From Methyloprofundus sp. (GTDB taxonomy: Bacteria > Pseudomonadota > Gammaproteobacteria > Methylococcales > Methylomonadaceae), in NCBI GenBank assembly GCA_016592635.1, contig AP023240.1, positions 2,521,630 through 2,585,629 of the forward strand: 64,000 nucleotides of DNA, written 5' to 3'. The notes below the pieces were generated by a model that was given only the letters and a program-made list of their open reading frames with translations, was not told the origin of the DNA and ran no database searches. Shown in pieces: positions 25,695-34,487 of the stretch (the first letter of the stretch is position 1; every line of letters begins with the position of its first letter). The position numbers were made by a program, and so were the translations under genes.

Positions 25695-26398
25695 AATTGC
25701 CTACCTACCCATAAACTTAGCCATAAAGACATCAAACAAAGCAAAGTATTACTTACAAATAAACCGACCATTAAATTTAAATGTGTCTTGATCGAAAAAT
25801 CATTTTCTATCAAATAAAGAATTAAATATAAGCCCGACAAGGTAATAAAAAAACCAACTAAAATAATTAAAATAACCGCCTTAGATTCTTCAACAACTGC
25901 CGTCTTCTGCAGCAATGTCGTCGTAATCAACCCTATCAAAAACATGCCTATGGCATTCACTGCGACCAAAGCATAAGGAAATACCCACGCTCCTCCTTGA
26001 ACAATGCCACCAGAATACATAAATAATGACCGACCTATCAACAACCCTACCCACACAGCCAAAACACAAGCACAAATATTAACCAATATATTTAAAGCGG
26101 CCTTAGTAATATTTCCTTGCTCTAATAAATAAATGGTTTCCAGTGAAAAAGTAGAAAATGTTGTAAAAGCACCTAAAAAACCGACCAAAATTGCAGCTCT
26201 ATATCCAAGACTAATTGAAATTCGCTGTAAAATCAAAGCCTCAGTCAACAAACCAATAAAAAAAGAACCTAAAACGTTAACCGCCAAAGTACCATAAGGG
26301 AAACCGCGCCCCAACCAATGATAAACACCTGTAGAAACTAAAAATCGCAGCACTGCACCACAAGCACCACCCAAAGCAATCGCAATGATAGCGTTCAT
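25691..26398 (-). CDS. crcB: fused double CrcB/Fluc fluoride channel, second half degenerate
   Basis: Fluoride exporter of the Fluc family, 235 residues, about twice the usual 125. The first half is a normal CrcB: GACGAVLRF, PYGTLAVNVLGSFFIGLL and the pore motif GFLGAFTTFSTFSLE. The second half repeats the topology (FPYALVAVNAIGMFLIGLI at about 143-161), but the pore motif is replaced by VGFFITLSGLYLILY, with no TTFST. Bacterial Fluc channels are usually dual-topology homodimers of single-domain subunits, and fused pairs with a degenerate half are known from eukaryotic FEX proteins. About eight membrane helices are visible. It forms an operon with the DUF190 gene and follows orn. Confidence 0.88.
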   Translation of the reverse strand: MNAIIAIALGGACGAVLRFLVSTGVYHWLGRGFPYGTLAVNVLGSFFIGLLTEALILQRISISLGYRAAILVGFLGAFTTFSTFSLETIYLLEQGNITKAALNILVNICACVLAVWVGLLIGRSLFMYSGGIVQGGAWVFPYALVAVNAIGMFLIGLITTTLLQKTAVVEESKAVILIILVGFFITLSGLYLILYLIENDFSIKTHLNLMVGLFVSNTLLCLMSLWLSLWVGRQL

Positions 26399-26409
26399 AT
26401 CAGCACCCT

Positions 26410-26955
26410 TTATACTTTAATAAAATGCTCACGGTAATGCTTTAGCTCACCAATAGATTCCTTCACATCTTCCAAAGCTTGATGGGTTTCTTTTTTCTTA
26501 AAAGCATCTAAAACTTCAGGTGCCCAGCGCTTAGCTAGTTCTTTCAAAGTTGACACATCCAAATTACGATAATGAAAAAACTCTTCTAGTTTACGCATAC
26601 GCCGATATAAAAAACGGCGATCTTGGCCAATACTATTACCACACATAGGCGATGCACCTGCCGTGACCCACTGCTCTAAAAAGGCAATAGTCTGTTGTTC
26701 CGCCGCCGCATCATCAACAGCCGAAGCTTTAACCCGCTCAATAAGGCCTGATTTACCATGATGTTCTTGATTCCAATCATCCATTGCTGCTAGAGCCGCA
26801 TCACTTTGGTGCACGGCTATCACTGGGCCAGTCGCCAAAATATTTAAATATTTATCTGTTACAATTGTCGCAATCTCGATAACCAGATCATTATCAGGGT
26901 CTAGTCCTGTCATTTCCAAATCTATCCAGATAAGGTTTTCTGAGTTTTGAGCCAT
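26410..26955 (-). CDS. orn: oligoribonuclease
   Basis: 3'-5' exoribonuclease that clears 2-5-mer RNAs and pGpG, which links it to c-di-GMP turnover. The 181 residues carry the DEDD exonuclease motifs: [12 protein letters not shown], the [10 protein letters not shown] segment with a conserved Asp, and [11 protein letters not shown]. Normal length. It lies 11 bases upstream of crcB on the same strand; no functional link is implied. Confidence 0.96.
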   Translation of the reverse strand: MAQNSENLIWIDLEMTGLDPDNDLVIEIATIVTDKYLNILATGPVIAVHQSDAALAAMDDWNQEHHGKSGLIERVKASAVDDAAAEQQTIAFLEQWVTAGASPMCGNSIGQDRRFLYRRMRKLEEFFHYRNLDVSTLKELAKRWAPEVLDAFKKKETHQALEDVKESIGELKHYREHFIKV

Positions 26956-27061
26956 TTACACTATCCATATAATCATTTAAAGTTACCGTAAATTGTAGCA
27001 TTGGCAATCTGGATAGCCAATATACAACTTACCTTTATATTAACCGCAATCACCAAATAAA

Positions 27062-28303
27062 ATGAATACTTTTACTTACATCTTTTTAATTGCACTGGTC
27101 ATTTCCTACTCGGTGCAATTTTGGCTATCCATGCGTCAATCTGCTTACGTACTCAAACACCGCGAACAAGTACCAGAAGCCTTTACCAATTCTGTTACCT
27201 TAGAAGCACACCAAAAAGCAGCAGATTACACCATCGAAAAAGGCAAACTGGGTGATATAGATAGCGTAGTCGGTATTATTTTTTTACTGCTACTCACCAT
27301 AGGTGGCGGTATTGGTATGATTGCCAACTTCTGGGCTAGCTCTGACCTTTCCCCCATCATGACCGGAATTGCAACCTTAGGCTCTACTTTCCTCATCATG
27401 TCGATATTTGAACTACCAACCAGCTTATACCAAACCTTCGTTATTGAAGAAAAATATGGCTTCAATAATAGCTCAATAAAACAATTTTTCACCGACCTAG
27501 GCATGCAACTGGTATTAGTTGCCGTTATTGGCCTTCCTTTATTAGCGTTAATTTTATGGGTAATGCAAGCCATAGGTGATAGCTGGTGGTTTTGGACTTG
27601 GGCTATCTTAATCAGTTTCTCATTGTTAATGAGTTGGTTGTACCCTACTGTGATTGCGCCATTATTCAATAAATTTACGCCATTAGAAGAAGGCACCCTG
27701 AAAGATAAAATCAATCAATTACTGGATCGCTGTGGCTTTAGCAGTAATGGTATCTTCATTATGGATGGCTCTAAACGCTCAGGACACGGTAACGCTTATT
27801 TTACTGGCATGGGTAATAACAAACGTATTGTCTTTTTTGACACACTTGCCGAATCATTAGATGACGATGAAATGGAAGCCGTGCTAGCCCATGAACTAGG
27901 TCACTTTAAACGCAAACATGTGATTAAAATGTTAGTAGCCAGTTCATTAATGAGTTTAATTAGTTTGGCTATTTTAGGTTGGCTCATTACTCAAACTTGG
28001 TTCTTTACAGGCTTAGGTGTTGATGTACCTTCCAATGCAGTTGCTTTATTGCTATTCATGCTGGTCTCACCAGTATTCACTACTTTTATGACTCCTATTA
28101 GTGCCTATTTTCAACGTAAATTTGAATTTGAAGCAGATGACTTTGCCGCAGAACATGCACAAGCCAGTAAATTAATCAGTGGTTTAGTAAAATTATACGA
28201 AGAAAATGCCAGCACTTTAACGCCAGACCCGTTATTTTCTGCGTTTCACTACAGTCACCCCCCCGCCGCAATTCGTATTGCGCACTTAGAACCCAAGCTA
28301 TAA
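27062..28303 (+). CDS. M48 family (Ste24-like) membrane zinc protease
   Basis: A 413-residue membrane metallopeptidase of the CAAX prenyl protease 1/Ste24 type. It has several N-terminal membrane helices, including an FVIEEKYGFNNSS segment typical of the family. The zinc motif is HELGH (in LAHELGHFKRKH, about residue 278), with the third ligand Glu in FEFEADDFAA, two more membrane helices between them, and the C-terminal HYSHPPAAIRIAHL with the conserved SHP...R. Ste24 homologues in bacteria take part in membrane protein quality control. Transcribed divergently from orn. Confidence 0.92.
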   Translation: MNTFTYIFLIALVISYSVQFWLSMRQSAYVLKHREQVPEAFTNSVTLEAHQKAADYTIEKGKLGDIDSVVGIIFLLLLTIGGGIGMIANFWASSDLSPIMTGIATLGSTFLIMSIFELPTSLYQTFVIEEKYGFNNSSIKQFFTDLGMQLVLVAVIGLPLLALILWVMQAIGDSWWFWTWAILISFSLLMSWLYPTVIAPLFNKFTPLEEGTLKDKINQLLDRCGFSSNGIFIMDGSKRSGHGNAYFTGMGNNKRIVFFDTLAESLDDDEMEAVLAHELGHFKRKHVIKMLVASSLMSLISLAILGWLITQTWFFTGLGVDVPSNAVALLLFMLVSPVFTTFMTPISAYFQRKFEFEADDFAAEHAQASKLISGLVKLYEENASTLTPDPLFSAFHYSHPPAAIRIAHLEPKL

Positions 28304-28310
28304 TTAATTT

Positions 28311-28366
28311 GTAGGAGGGGCTTTTAGCCGCGACCTGTACCAATCGCAGCTAAAATCCCCTCCTAC
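28311..28366. repeat. REP-like palindrome, GTAGGAGG family
   Basis: GTAGGAGGGGCTTTTAGCCG ... CAGCTAAAATCCCCTCCTAC, starting seven bases after the protease stop and ending just before rsgA. It is the best-preserved copy of the family in this window. Confidence 0.8.
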
Positions 28367-28398
28367 AGCCACTGAAAAAATAAATCTTGCAAATCACC

Positions 28399-29283
28399 AT
28401 GACAGAACTGCACTCCGGACTCGTTATTTCTCATCTGGGCAAAGGTATAGCCGTTGAAGTAAACAATGAAATCATTCTTTGCCAAACACGCCGTAAAATT
28501 GCAACCGTTGCTGCGGGCGATAAAGTTAAGGTCACTATCGTTGCCAAAGATCAAGGACGTATTGAAGAACTGCTGCCACGTCATTCATTACTTGAACGAC
28601 CCAACAAAGGCAATAAAACACGCCCTGTTGCCGCTAATATTGACCAAATTTTTGTGGTATTTGCCCTCGAGCCTTATTGTGATTTCTTATTGATAGATCA
28701 ATACTTAGCCATTTGTGAAAATCGTAACATTGATGCACTGTTAATCTTTAATAAATCTGATTTACCCGTCTCAGAGCGTATCGAACAAGAACTAAAAAGC
28801 TATATATCATTGAGGTACACCTTATTTCGAGTCAGTGCTATCGAAAATCAGGGTATGGATTCTTTAAAGCAAGCACTGACCCATAAAATCAGCATCTTCA
28901 CAGGTCAATCTGGTGTCGGCAAATCCTCGTTGACCAACACTATCATTCCTGACAAAGAACTAAAAACCAATACCGTTTCCGCGATCACCAAACATGGTAG
29001 GCACACAACGACAGCAGCAACGTTATATCATTTACCTGACGGTGGTGATTTAATTGATAGCCCAGGGGTCGCTATTTTTGGTTTGGCTGGTATAAGTGAA
29101 AATCAATTGGCACATGGCTTCCGTGAATTTCAACCCTATATAGAGCAATGTCAATTTAATGACTGTCGGCATGTACAAGATAAAGGCTGTGCAGTACGCA
29201 GTGCGATGGAAAGTGGCGCTATTTCAGAAACTCGCTACCAACGTTTTTTGAAGTTGCGTGAGAAGATGGCGACGACTAGGTAA
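28399..29283 (+). CDS. rsgA: ribosome small-subunit-dependent GTPase A
   Basis: Circularly permuted GTPase that checks late 30S maturation. From ATG 28399 (the frame opens at TTG 28387, which is less likely) it has 294 residues: an N-terminal OB fold, then G4 NKSD, G5 SAIE, G1 TGQSGVGKSSLTN, G2 TTAAT and G3 DSPG in the permuted order, and a C-terminal zinc finger with Cys and His in CQFNDCRHVQDKGCAV. All key residues are present. Confidence 0.95.
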   Translation: MTELHSGLVISHLGKGIAVEVNNEIILCQTRRKIATVAAGDKVKVTIVAKDQGRIEELLPRHSLLERPNKGNKTRPVAANIDQIFVVFALEPYCDFLLIDQYLAICENRNIDALLIFNKSDLPVSERIEQELKSYISLRYTLFRVSAIENQGMDSLKQALTHKISIFTGQSGVGKSSLTNTIIPDKELKTNTVSAITKHGRHTTTAATLYHLPDGGDLIDSPGVAIFGLAGISENQLAHGFREFQPYIEQCQFNDCRHVQDKGCAVRSAMESGAISETRYQRFLKLREKMATTR

Positions 29284-29312
29284 GGTTGTTTCATGCACGT
29301 TTGTAAGCAGCT

Positions 29313-29396
29313 GTAGGATGGGCAAAGGAGCTTTATCCCGTGCCCATCACTAATACCGTAAAAGATGGGCACGAAAAACCCCTTTGCCCATCCTAC
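29313..29396. repeat. long palindrome GTAGGATGGGCAAAGG
   Basis: Arms GTAGGATGGGCAAAGGAGCT and CCCCTTTGCCCATCCTAC with an inner pair GTGCCCATC / GATGGGCAC. Its tips resemble the GTAGGAGG family but the body differs, so I treat it as a separate repeat. It lies between convergent rsgA and the roadblock gene and may serve as a shared transcription end. Confidence 0.7.
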
Positions 29397-29399
29397 ACA

Positions 29400-29840
29400 C
29401 TAACCGAAATCTTTCGACTTTCCCAAATAAACAAGCCCCATACGAGGGCTAGGCTTAACGACACCAGTCGCTGTAATCTTCTGCGCACAACGCCCACAAC
29501 TTAACAAACTAAACCCAAGCTGTGCACTATTATCTAGCAACACACTCAACATTACTTGCTCACCTGCTGCCATCACTATGCAATAACCATCCTTACCTTG
29601 CACCAATACCTGTTGCAAACCACCCAGTTTTATTTCATGCGCGACTCGCTTAGCTTGTGCAAAAATTGCTGTTGCCATAGCGGTAGCACGATCTTCATCT
29701 AATTTCTTTTGTAGTTTTTTATCAATAAACGTAGCCATAAGCAAACCATCATTTGAGATAATGGCCGAAGCTTGAATTGCAACGGATGTACTATGCAATT
29801 CAGATAAAATTTCCAACAATGTTTCGGAAAATATTGTCAT
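29400..29840 (-). CDS. roadblock/LC7 domain protein
   Basis: From ATG 29840 the protein has 146 residues. The core TSVAIQASAIISNDGLLMAT, the AIFAQAKRVAHEIKLGGLQQVLVQGKDGYCIVMAAGEQVML stretch and LLDNSAQLG match the roadblock/LC7 alpha-beta fold found in MglB-like and chemotaxis-linked proteins. The C-terminal tail includes a CGRC pair. Such proteins bind small Ras-like GTPases, but none (mglA) is in the window. The reading frame extends nine codons upstream to a less likely start. Confidence 0.8.
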   Translation of the reverse strand: MTIFSETLLEILSELHSTSVAIQASAIISNDGLLMATFIDKKLQKKLDEDRATAMATAIFAQAKRVAHEIKLGGLQQVLVQGKDGYCIVMAAGEQVMLSVLLDNSAQLGFSLLSCGRCAQKITATGVVKPSPRMGLVYLGKSKDFG

Positions 29841-29905
29841 AATAATACGACTTAGACAGCTAAACAACCATAAATTATATCAACTCTTTACAGCTCTTGA
29901 TTCCC

Positions 29906-30673
29906 CTATTTTCCACCCAACTCAAAACCACAGACCCACCCCGATTTAATTAACTCCAACAAATAACCCTCTTGATCGAATTTGTAGATTGCCGCCATAG
30001 ACTCCCCTTTAGCAATGGACACCAATAAATCATAAAGATTGGCATCTACCTTGATCAGTTCTACAGTATAAATATGTCTAACGATGCAATAACACTCCAC
30101 TTCTTTAGGGACGAGCTTTTCGCGGACATGCTTGGTTTTTTTTTGCATTTTCCACAAATGTGCCACAGCATAGCTTGAACTGATAAACCCTATATCAGCA
30201 GCAAGAACAAAGGTTACTTCAGCATACTGGTGCTCACCTAAGTCATAAAATGCATTAAAATCAAACTCGGCTCTTTGTTCAGCAAAATACACTTGGTATT
30301 GAATATATTCTATACGCGCCATCTCTTTTAAATGAGGAAAAACCTGCAGCTCACTAAGCTGCATACTCTGCACATGAACAAAGGCTGGAAAACTTTCTGA
30401 AAATTTATTTAAGTCTAGAGAATCTGCGGGGAATTGTGCAGTATAGCGTTGCACTATTTGCGTAAAATATTGGCCTCCAGCCAACTGATGACACATAGGG
30501 TAAACTTGAATTAAATATTCGTGGAGCAGACCTTGCACTTTATCATTATAAAAAGCTAACTTTTGCTCTACAGACAAATGCCCTTTAGCGAGAAAAGTCT
30601 GCAAACATGAATCCAGCTCCTCATTGACACTTAATGGACTCATAGGTACTTTAGGATATGTCATCACATTCAT
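29906..30673 (-). CDS. HvfC/BufC-like (DUF2063) protein
   Basis: A 255-residue soluble protein. The first half has the DUF2063 pattern: KLAFYNDKVQGLLHEYLIQVYPMCHQLAGGQYFTQIVQRY, LNKFSESFPAFVH and FPHLKEMARIEYIQYQVYF. In the HvfABC/BufABC systems this protein assists a DUF692 (MNIO) enzyme that modifies small cysteine-rich peptides. No DUF692 gene or Cys-rich peptide lies beside it, so this is an orphan and its role is inferred only by family. The C-terminal half is more divergent (LLVSIAKGESMAAIYKF). Confidence 0.7.
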   Translation of the reverse strand: MNVMTYPKVPMSPLSVNEELDSCLQTFLAKGHLSVEQKLAFYNDKVQGLLHEYLIQVYPMCHQLAGGQYFTQIVQRYTAQFPADSLDLNKFSESFPAFVHVQSMQLSELQVFPHLKEMARIEYIQYQVYFAEQRAEFDFNAFYDLGEHQYAEVTFVLAADIGFISSSYAVAHLWKMQKKTKHVREKLVPKEVECYCIVRHIYTVELIKVDANLYDLLVSIAKGESMAAIYKFDQEGYLLELIKSGWVCGFELGGK

Positions 30674-31041
30674 ATAGGGTGCTCGTTATAGAATATAAAC
30701 TGGGTGCTGTTATTAAATGCTGCTAGTCGCCTTTCGACTTCTAATTATTAATAATAAACATCCTTATTGATAACAATGCTAATACCGCAATCCAAGCCAC
30801 TTAAGCCACGGGAAGACAGAAAGTAGAACATACAAATAGTACTAACATTCATGTTAGTCTGCATATTACCTGTTTTTTTGCTTTAAGCAATAAAAATTAT
30901 AGCCCACACTAAAAAAATTCTAAATTATACCTATAATTCAAGGTATATAAATCCTATATATTACAATACATTTACTCAGTATAATTAAGGTATTAACTTT
31001 ACTTTTTAGGTGCAAAAATCAAACAACTCAACAAGTTAAAT
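30674..31041. other. gene-free stretch with one perfect palindrome
   Basis: An AT-rich 368-base gap between the divergently placed HvfC-like gene and the LigE gene. The only distinct item is ACTAACATTCATGTTAGT at 30841-30858, a perfect inverted repeat (8-base arms, 2-base centre) that could be an operator. No RNA gene or terminator is recognised. Confidence 0.45.
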
Positions 31042-31860
31042 TTGTATTTACTCCTGACTATTTTCTCTATTTCAAATATCATTGCGGCTGAACAAACTAA
31101 ACTCATGCTGGCAAAAACACTCACCTCCTCTATTGATGTTAATCAATATTGGATTAGCGAGAAACTTGACGGTGTACGCGCCCGCTGGGACGGGCAATAT
31201 TTAATTTCCAGAGGTGGCCACCAGCTCAAAGCACCGCAATGGTTTACTGCTAACTTTCCCAAGCAAGTATTAGATGGTGAACTTTGGATAGCGAGAGGTA
31301 AATACCAGCAAACCGTGGCAATCGTTAGCAAACATAAACCCCATTCTGGCTGGAAAAAAATTAAGTTTATGGTGTTTGATATACCCAATCATTCTGGATC
31401 TTTTAATGATCGAGTGTCTGCAATGCATAGCCTAAGCACCCAAGCTCATAATGCATACCTGGGTATCATTAAGCAATTTCAACTCAATTCCCAAACTGAA
31501 TTGATGCAACTATTGGACAACATTACTCAACAAGGTGCCGAAGGTCTTATGTTGCACCATAAAGCGGCACTTTATCAACAAGGTAGAAGTAATAAGCTGT
31601 TAAAATTAAAAAGATTTACTGATGCCGAAGCGGTTGTCATGGGTTATCGTGCGGGTAAAGGTCAATTCACTGGCAAGATGGGAGCAGTACGAGTAAAAAC
31701 CGCATTAGGAAAAGTTTTTTATATTGGTAGTGGCTTTAGCCATCAACAAAGAGCGCACCCACCTGCTATTGGCAGCATCATCAGTTTTCGCTATCAAGGC
31801 AAAACGGATAGTGGTATCCCTCGATTTGCTGTTTTTTTAAGAGTACGCGATGAACCTTAG
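31042..31860 (+). CDS. ligE: secreted minimal ATP-dependent DNA ligase (LigE type)
   Basis: A 272-residue ligase with only adenylation and OB domains. The N-terminus (LYLLLTIFSISNIIAAEQ) looks like a signal peptide, as in periplasmic LigE of Haemophilus and Neisseria. The nucleotidyltransferase motif I is SEKLDGVRARWDG (catalytic Lys in KLDG); the others include LDGELWIARGKYQ (motif III-like), EGLMLHHK (motif IV) and LLKLKRF (motif V, K.K). The OB domain follows with MGAVRVKT and a C-terminal ISFRYQGKTDSGIPRFAVFLRVR. The start is taken as TTG 31042 because no ATG or GTG lies in frame upstream. It may act on DNA outside the cytosol, for example in uptake or biofilm. Confidence 0.88.
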   Translation: MYLLLTIFSISNIIAAEQTKLMLAKTLTSSIDVNQYWISEKLDGVRARWDGQYLISRGGHQLKAPQWFTANFPKQVLDGELWIARGKYQQTVAIVSKHKPHSGWKKIKFMVFDIPNHSGSFNDRVSAMHSLSTQAHNAYLGIIKQFQLNSQTELMQLLDNITQQGAEGLMLHHKAALYQQGRSNKLLKLKRFTDAEAVVMGYRAGKGQFTGKMGAVRVKTALGKVFYIGSGFSHQQRAHPPAIGSIISFRYQGKTDSGIPRFAVFLRVRDEP

Positions 31861-31955
31861 GTTTTCATAATATATAAAGTCAAGCTATAATCATTGAACT
31901 ATTATTTCAGATAAATAGCTCAACCTACCTTGTTTTATCAGGATACCAAACCACC

Positions 31956-32054
31956 ATGCCTAAAGCTTTAAGGTCAATCATTGGCCTCATGTTACTTATC
32001 AGCACTGTGACGATTGCCAGCTGCCAATCTATTCTTGCGGTCTTACCTTTTTAG
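31956..32054 (+). CDS. possible 32-residue lipoprotein-like peptide
   Basis: A short frame ATG 31956 to TAG 32054 encoding a basic start (MPKALR), a hydrophobic core (IIGLMLLISTVTIA), then Ser-Cys as a lipobox-like IASC, and a short hydrophobic end. It lies just upstream of the XpaC gene on the same strand (eight bases apart). It resembles small entericidin-like lipoproteins only in its general form. Weak evidence. Confidence 0.35.
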   Translation: MPKALRSIIGLMLLISTVTIASCQSILAVLPF

Positions 32055-32062
32055 CTCTCACC

Positions 32063-32926
32063 ATGAAAAAAACAGATCAATTAAGAAAGCCTAAAATATA
32101 TCAAAAAAATTTGCTGCAAAAGGGACTATTTAGTAGTCGTGGCCTGCTTTTATATATTCTGCCATTGCCTTTAATTCCTGCGGCAATTATCTCCTTTATG
32201 TATGGAGATTTATTACGCATCATCACTAACCTAAGTGCTTGTGCAAGCTTTCTATTTGCAGCCAGCTTGTTACGCCACGGCTTGGCAGCAGAAATAGAAT
32301 ATCAAGAGAAAAAGATTACCCAGCCACCTAAATGGCCATTAAAAATGTTTGCAGCCATTATTGTTGCTCTATCAACTTTTGCAGTCACTTGGATAGCAGC
32401 TGGTAATAGCTTTTTTGTAGCCATTGCTTTTGGCTTAGGCGCTTTAGCGGGTATGTTACTGCACTACGGCACCGATCCACACAAAGAAAAAATGATTGCA
32501 GGCAGCCATGGCTATACTGCTGCAGAAATTGCTCAGACTATCGATGAGGCAGAAACACAAATTTTTGGCATCGAACAAGCTAATAAACAAATCAATAATC
32601 CGAAATTTAATCAACGTATCCGTATTATTTGTGAACATGCGCATGAAATTCTATCGATGCTGCAAGAGGACCCAGGTGATATTAGACGGTCGCGTAAATT
32701 CTTGAACATTTACCTTGATGGTGCGCTTAAAGTGACCGAAGGCTTTGCAGACATGCAAAGAAAACAACAATCCGAACAACTGGCTGAAAACTTTGATAAT
32801 GTCTTAAAAACCATCGAATCAGTGTTTATCGAACAAAAACAAAAATTACTTGAAGATGATATTCTCGACCTAGATGTGCAAATTGAAGTATTAGCGACCC
32901 AATTAAAGAACGAAGGGGTTATTTAA
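32063..32926 (+). CDS. XpaC/5-bromo-4-chloroindolyl phosphate hydrolysis family protein
   Basis: A 287-residue membrane protein of the XpaC family. The N-terminal part has four likely membrane helices (about 27-160: LLLYILPLPLIPAAIISFMYG, IAFGLGALAGMLLHYG). The cytosolic C-terminal half is helical and charged (TIDEAETQIFGIEQANKQI, FLNIYLDGALKVTEGFADM). XpaC genes are commonly paired with telA, as here (48 bases apart). The enzymatic name is historical; the real role appears to be envelope stress or toxic-compound tolerance. Confidence 0.85.
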   Translation: MKKTDQLRKPKIYQKNLLQKGLFSSRGLLLYILPLPLIPAAIISFMYGDLLRIITNLSACASFLFAASLLRHGLAAEIEYQEKKITQPPKWPLKMFAAIIVALSTFAVTWIAAGNSFFVAIAFGLGALAGMLLHYGTDPHKEKMIAGSHGYTAAEIAQTIDEAETQIFGIEQANKQINNPKFNQRIRIICEHAHEILSMLQEDPGDIRRSRKFLNIYLDGALKVTEGFADMQRKQQSEQLAENFDNVLKTIESVFIEQKQKLLEDDILDLDVQIEVLATQLKNEGVI

Positions 32927-32974
32927 CACTTAGCAATTACCCCATTTGGCAAAAACTATACTAAGGAAAGCAAT

Positions 32975-34141
32975 ATGAGCGAACCAACTACAACCACTGA
33001 AGAACTGACAATACCTGGCAGTGCTGCTTTCAATGAAGTGGTACCAGGTGTCAGTAAAGACATTCTGGCTTACGATGAATCTGATGCAGCGAGTCAAAAT
33101 CAAATTACTGCAAAAATTGCAGAAATCGATATTTATGACAGTAAATCTATTATTTATTTTGGCAGCAAGGCTCAAGAAGAGCTAACCTCTATTTCTGACA
33201 AAATGCTCGACGGTGTTAAAAATAAAGATATGGGTGCTGCTGGTGGTGACTTAAATGAAATGGTGAGTGCCCTACGTGGTTTTGATGTCGATGCATTAGA
33301 CCCTAATAAAAAGCCGGGATTTTTTGCCAAAATATTTGGTAGCGCTAAACCGGTAGCCAAATTCATCCAAAAATATGAAGAAGTTCGCAAGCAAATAGAC
33401 AATATTACCAACAAACTGGACTTACATAAAACCACCTTGCTGGCCGATATTATTATGCTGGATAAGCTCTATGAAGCAAATCTAGAATACTTTCATAACC
33501 TCGATCATTATATTTCCGCAGGTGATACCAAATTATTAGAGCTGGATAACCAAGTCATCCCTGATAAAGCTAAAGCGGCGGAACTATCAGAGGCAGTCTT
33601 AGATGCCCAAGAGTTACGTGACTTACGCTCCTCTAGAGATGATTTAGAGCGTCGTGTGCATGACTTACGTCTCACTCGTCAAGTGGCCATGCAAAGCTTA
33701 CCTGGCATTCGTTTGGTACAAGAAAATGACAAAGGCTTGATTAACAAAATTAATTCCACCATTGTCAATACCATCCCCTTATGGCGTCAACAACTAGCCA
33801 CCGCGGTCGCCATCTATCGCTCATCAGATGCTGCCGAAACCTTACAATCGGCAACCGATCTAACCAATGAATTGCTAGAAGCCAATGCTACTAACCTTAA
33901 GCAAGCCAATGCCCTAACGCGTAAAGAATTAGAACGTGGCGTGTTTGATATTGAATCGGTCAAAAAAGCCAATGCAACTTTGATTGCCACCATTAATGAA
34001 AGTCTGCAAATTGCGGATGAAGGCAAAAAAATGCGCGCTGATGCGGTGGTGCAACTACAAGAATGTGAAACCGAATTACGGCAAACTTTATCAGCTGCTG
34101 CTAGTCATGCCAGCACAATATCAACCGAGCAAGCGACTTAA
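32975..34141 (+). CDS. telA: TelA-family toxic anion resistance protein
   Basis: A 388-residue cytosolic, largely helical protein of the TelA/KlaA family (tellurite and envelope-drug tolerance). It shows the family's two helical bundles, e.g. DLHKTTLLADIIMLDKLYEANLEYFHNLDHYI and LRLTRQVAMQSLPGIRLVQENDKGLINKINSTIVNTIPLWRQQLATAVA, the latter containing the conserved LPxIRL...N...P.W...L motif. The ribosome-binding site AAGGAAAG is seven bases upstream. It probably works with the XpaC protein encoded before it. Confidence 0.92.
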   Translation: MSEPTTTTEELTIPGSAAFNEVVPGVSKDILAYDESDAASQNQITAKIAEIDIYDSKSIIYFGSKAQEELTSISDKMLDGVKNKDMGAAGGDLNEMVSALRGFDVDALDPNKKPGFFAKIFGSAKPVAKFIQKYEEVRKQIDNITNKLDLHKTTLLADIIMLDKLYEANLEYFHNLDHYISAGDTKLLELDNQVIPDKAKAAELSEAVLDAQELRDLRSSRDDLERRVHDLRLTRQVAMQSLPGIRLVQENDKGLINKINSTIVNTIPLWRQQLATAVAIYRSSDAAETLQSATDLTNELLEANATNLKQANALTRKELERGVFDIESVKKANATLIATINESLQIADEGKKMRADAVVQLQECETELRQTLSAAASHASTISTEQAT

Positions 34142-34156
34142 AATCCGAGGTACTCT

Positions 34157-34408
34157 CGTTCCCACGCTCCGCGTCACTGCCATTAAGTTAAGGGGATATA
34201 TCTATAAAATACAAGGTATTACACCGTAGGCTGGGTTAGATTTTGTTGCGTAGCAATAAAAACGTAACCCAGCATCTCTGGATACGCATAAAATGCTGGG
34301 TTACGTTTGCCGCGCTACGCTTGCAAATCTAACCCAGCCTACATGTAACTCATTGTTTAATAATATTTAACTCTTAACTTAATGGCGGTGACGCTCCGCG
34401 TGGGAATG
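34157..34408. mobile_element. 252-base MITE with 36-base terminal inverted repeats
   Basis: Left arm 34157-34192 (CGTTCCCACGC...GCCATTAAGTTAAG) and right arm 34373-34408 (CTTAACTTAATGGC...GCGTGGGAATG) are inverted repeats with few mismatches. The inside carries two palindromes of the TAACCCAGC type (34228-34343). Related, more decayed elements are at 45132-45274 and 52499-52703. It separates telA from the SPFH gene. Confidence 0.75.
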
Positions 34409-34487
34409 CATAGGACGACGCTCTGCGTCCCGAAATACAGAGCGAAATGACTTAATCACTAAAACACTTTCTTAGGGAAAACACCAC

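Noticed and set aside
27226..27714. 162-residue reverse-strand frame within the M48 protease gene
   Set aside because: Antisense to a well-supported gene, no family resemblance.
28311..28366. Rho-independent terminator of the M48 protease gene
   Set aside because: A strong hairpin but no T-run, and the same sequence occurs in many other gene gaps; classed as a REP-like repeat.
34157..34408. CRISPR array or long structured RNA
   Set aside because: The repeats are inverted pairs rather than evenly spaced direct repeats; it is better explained as a MITE.
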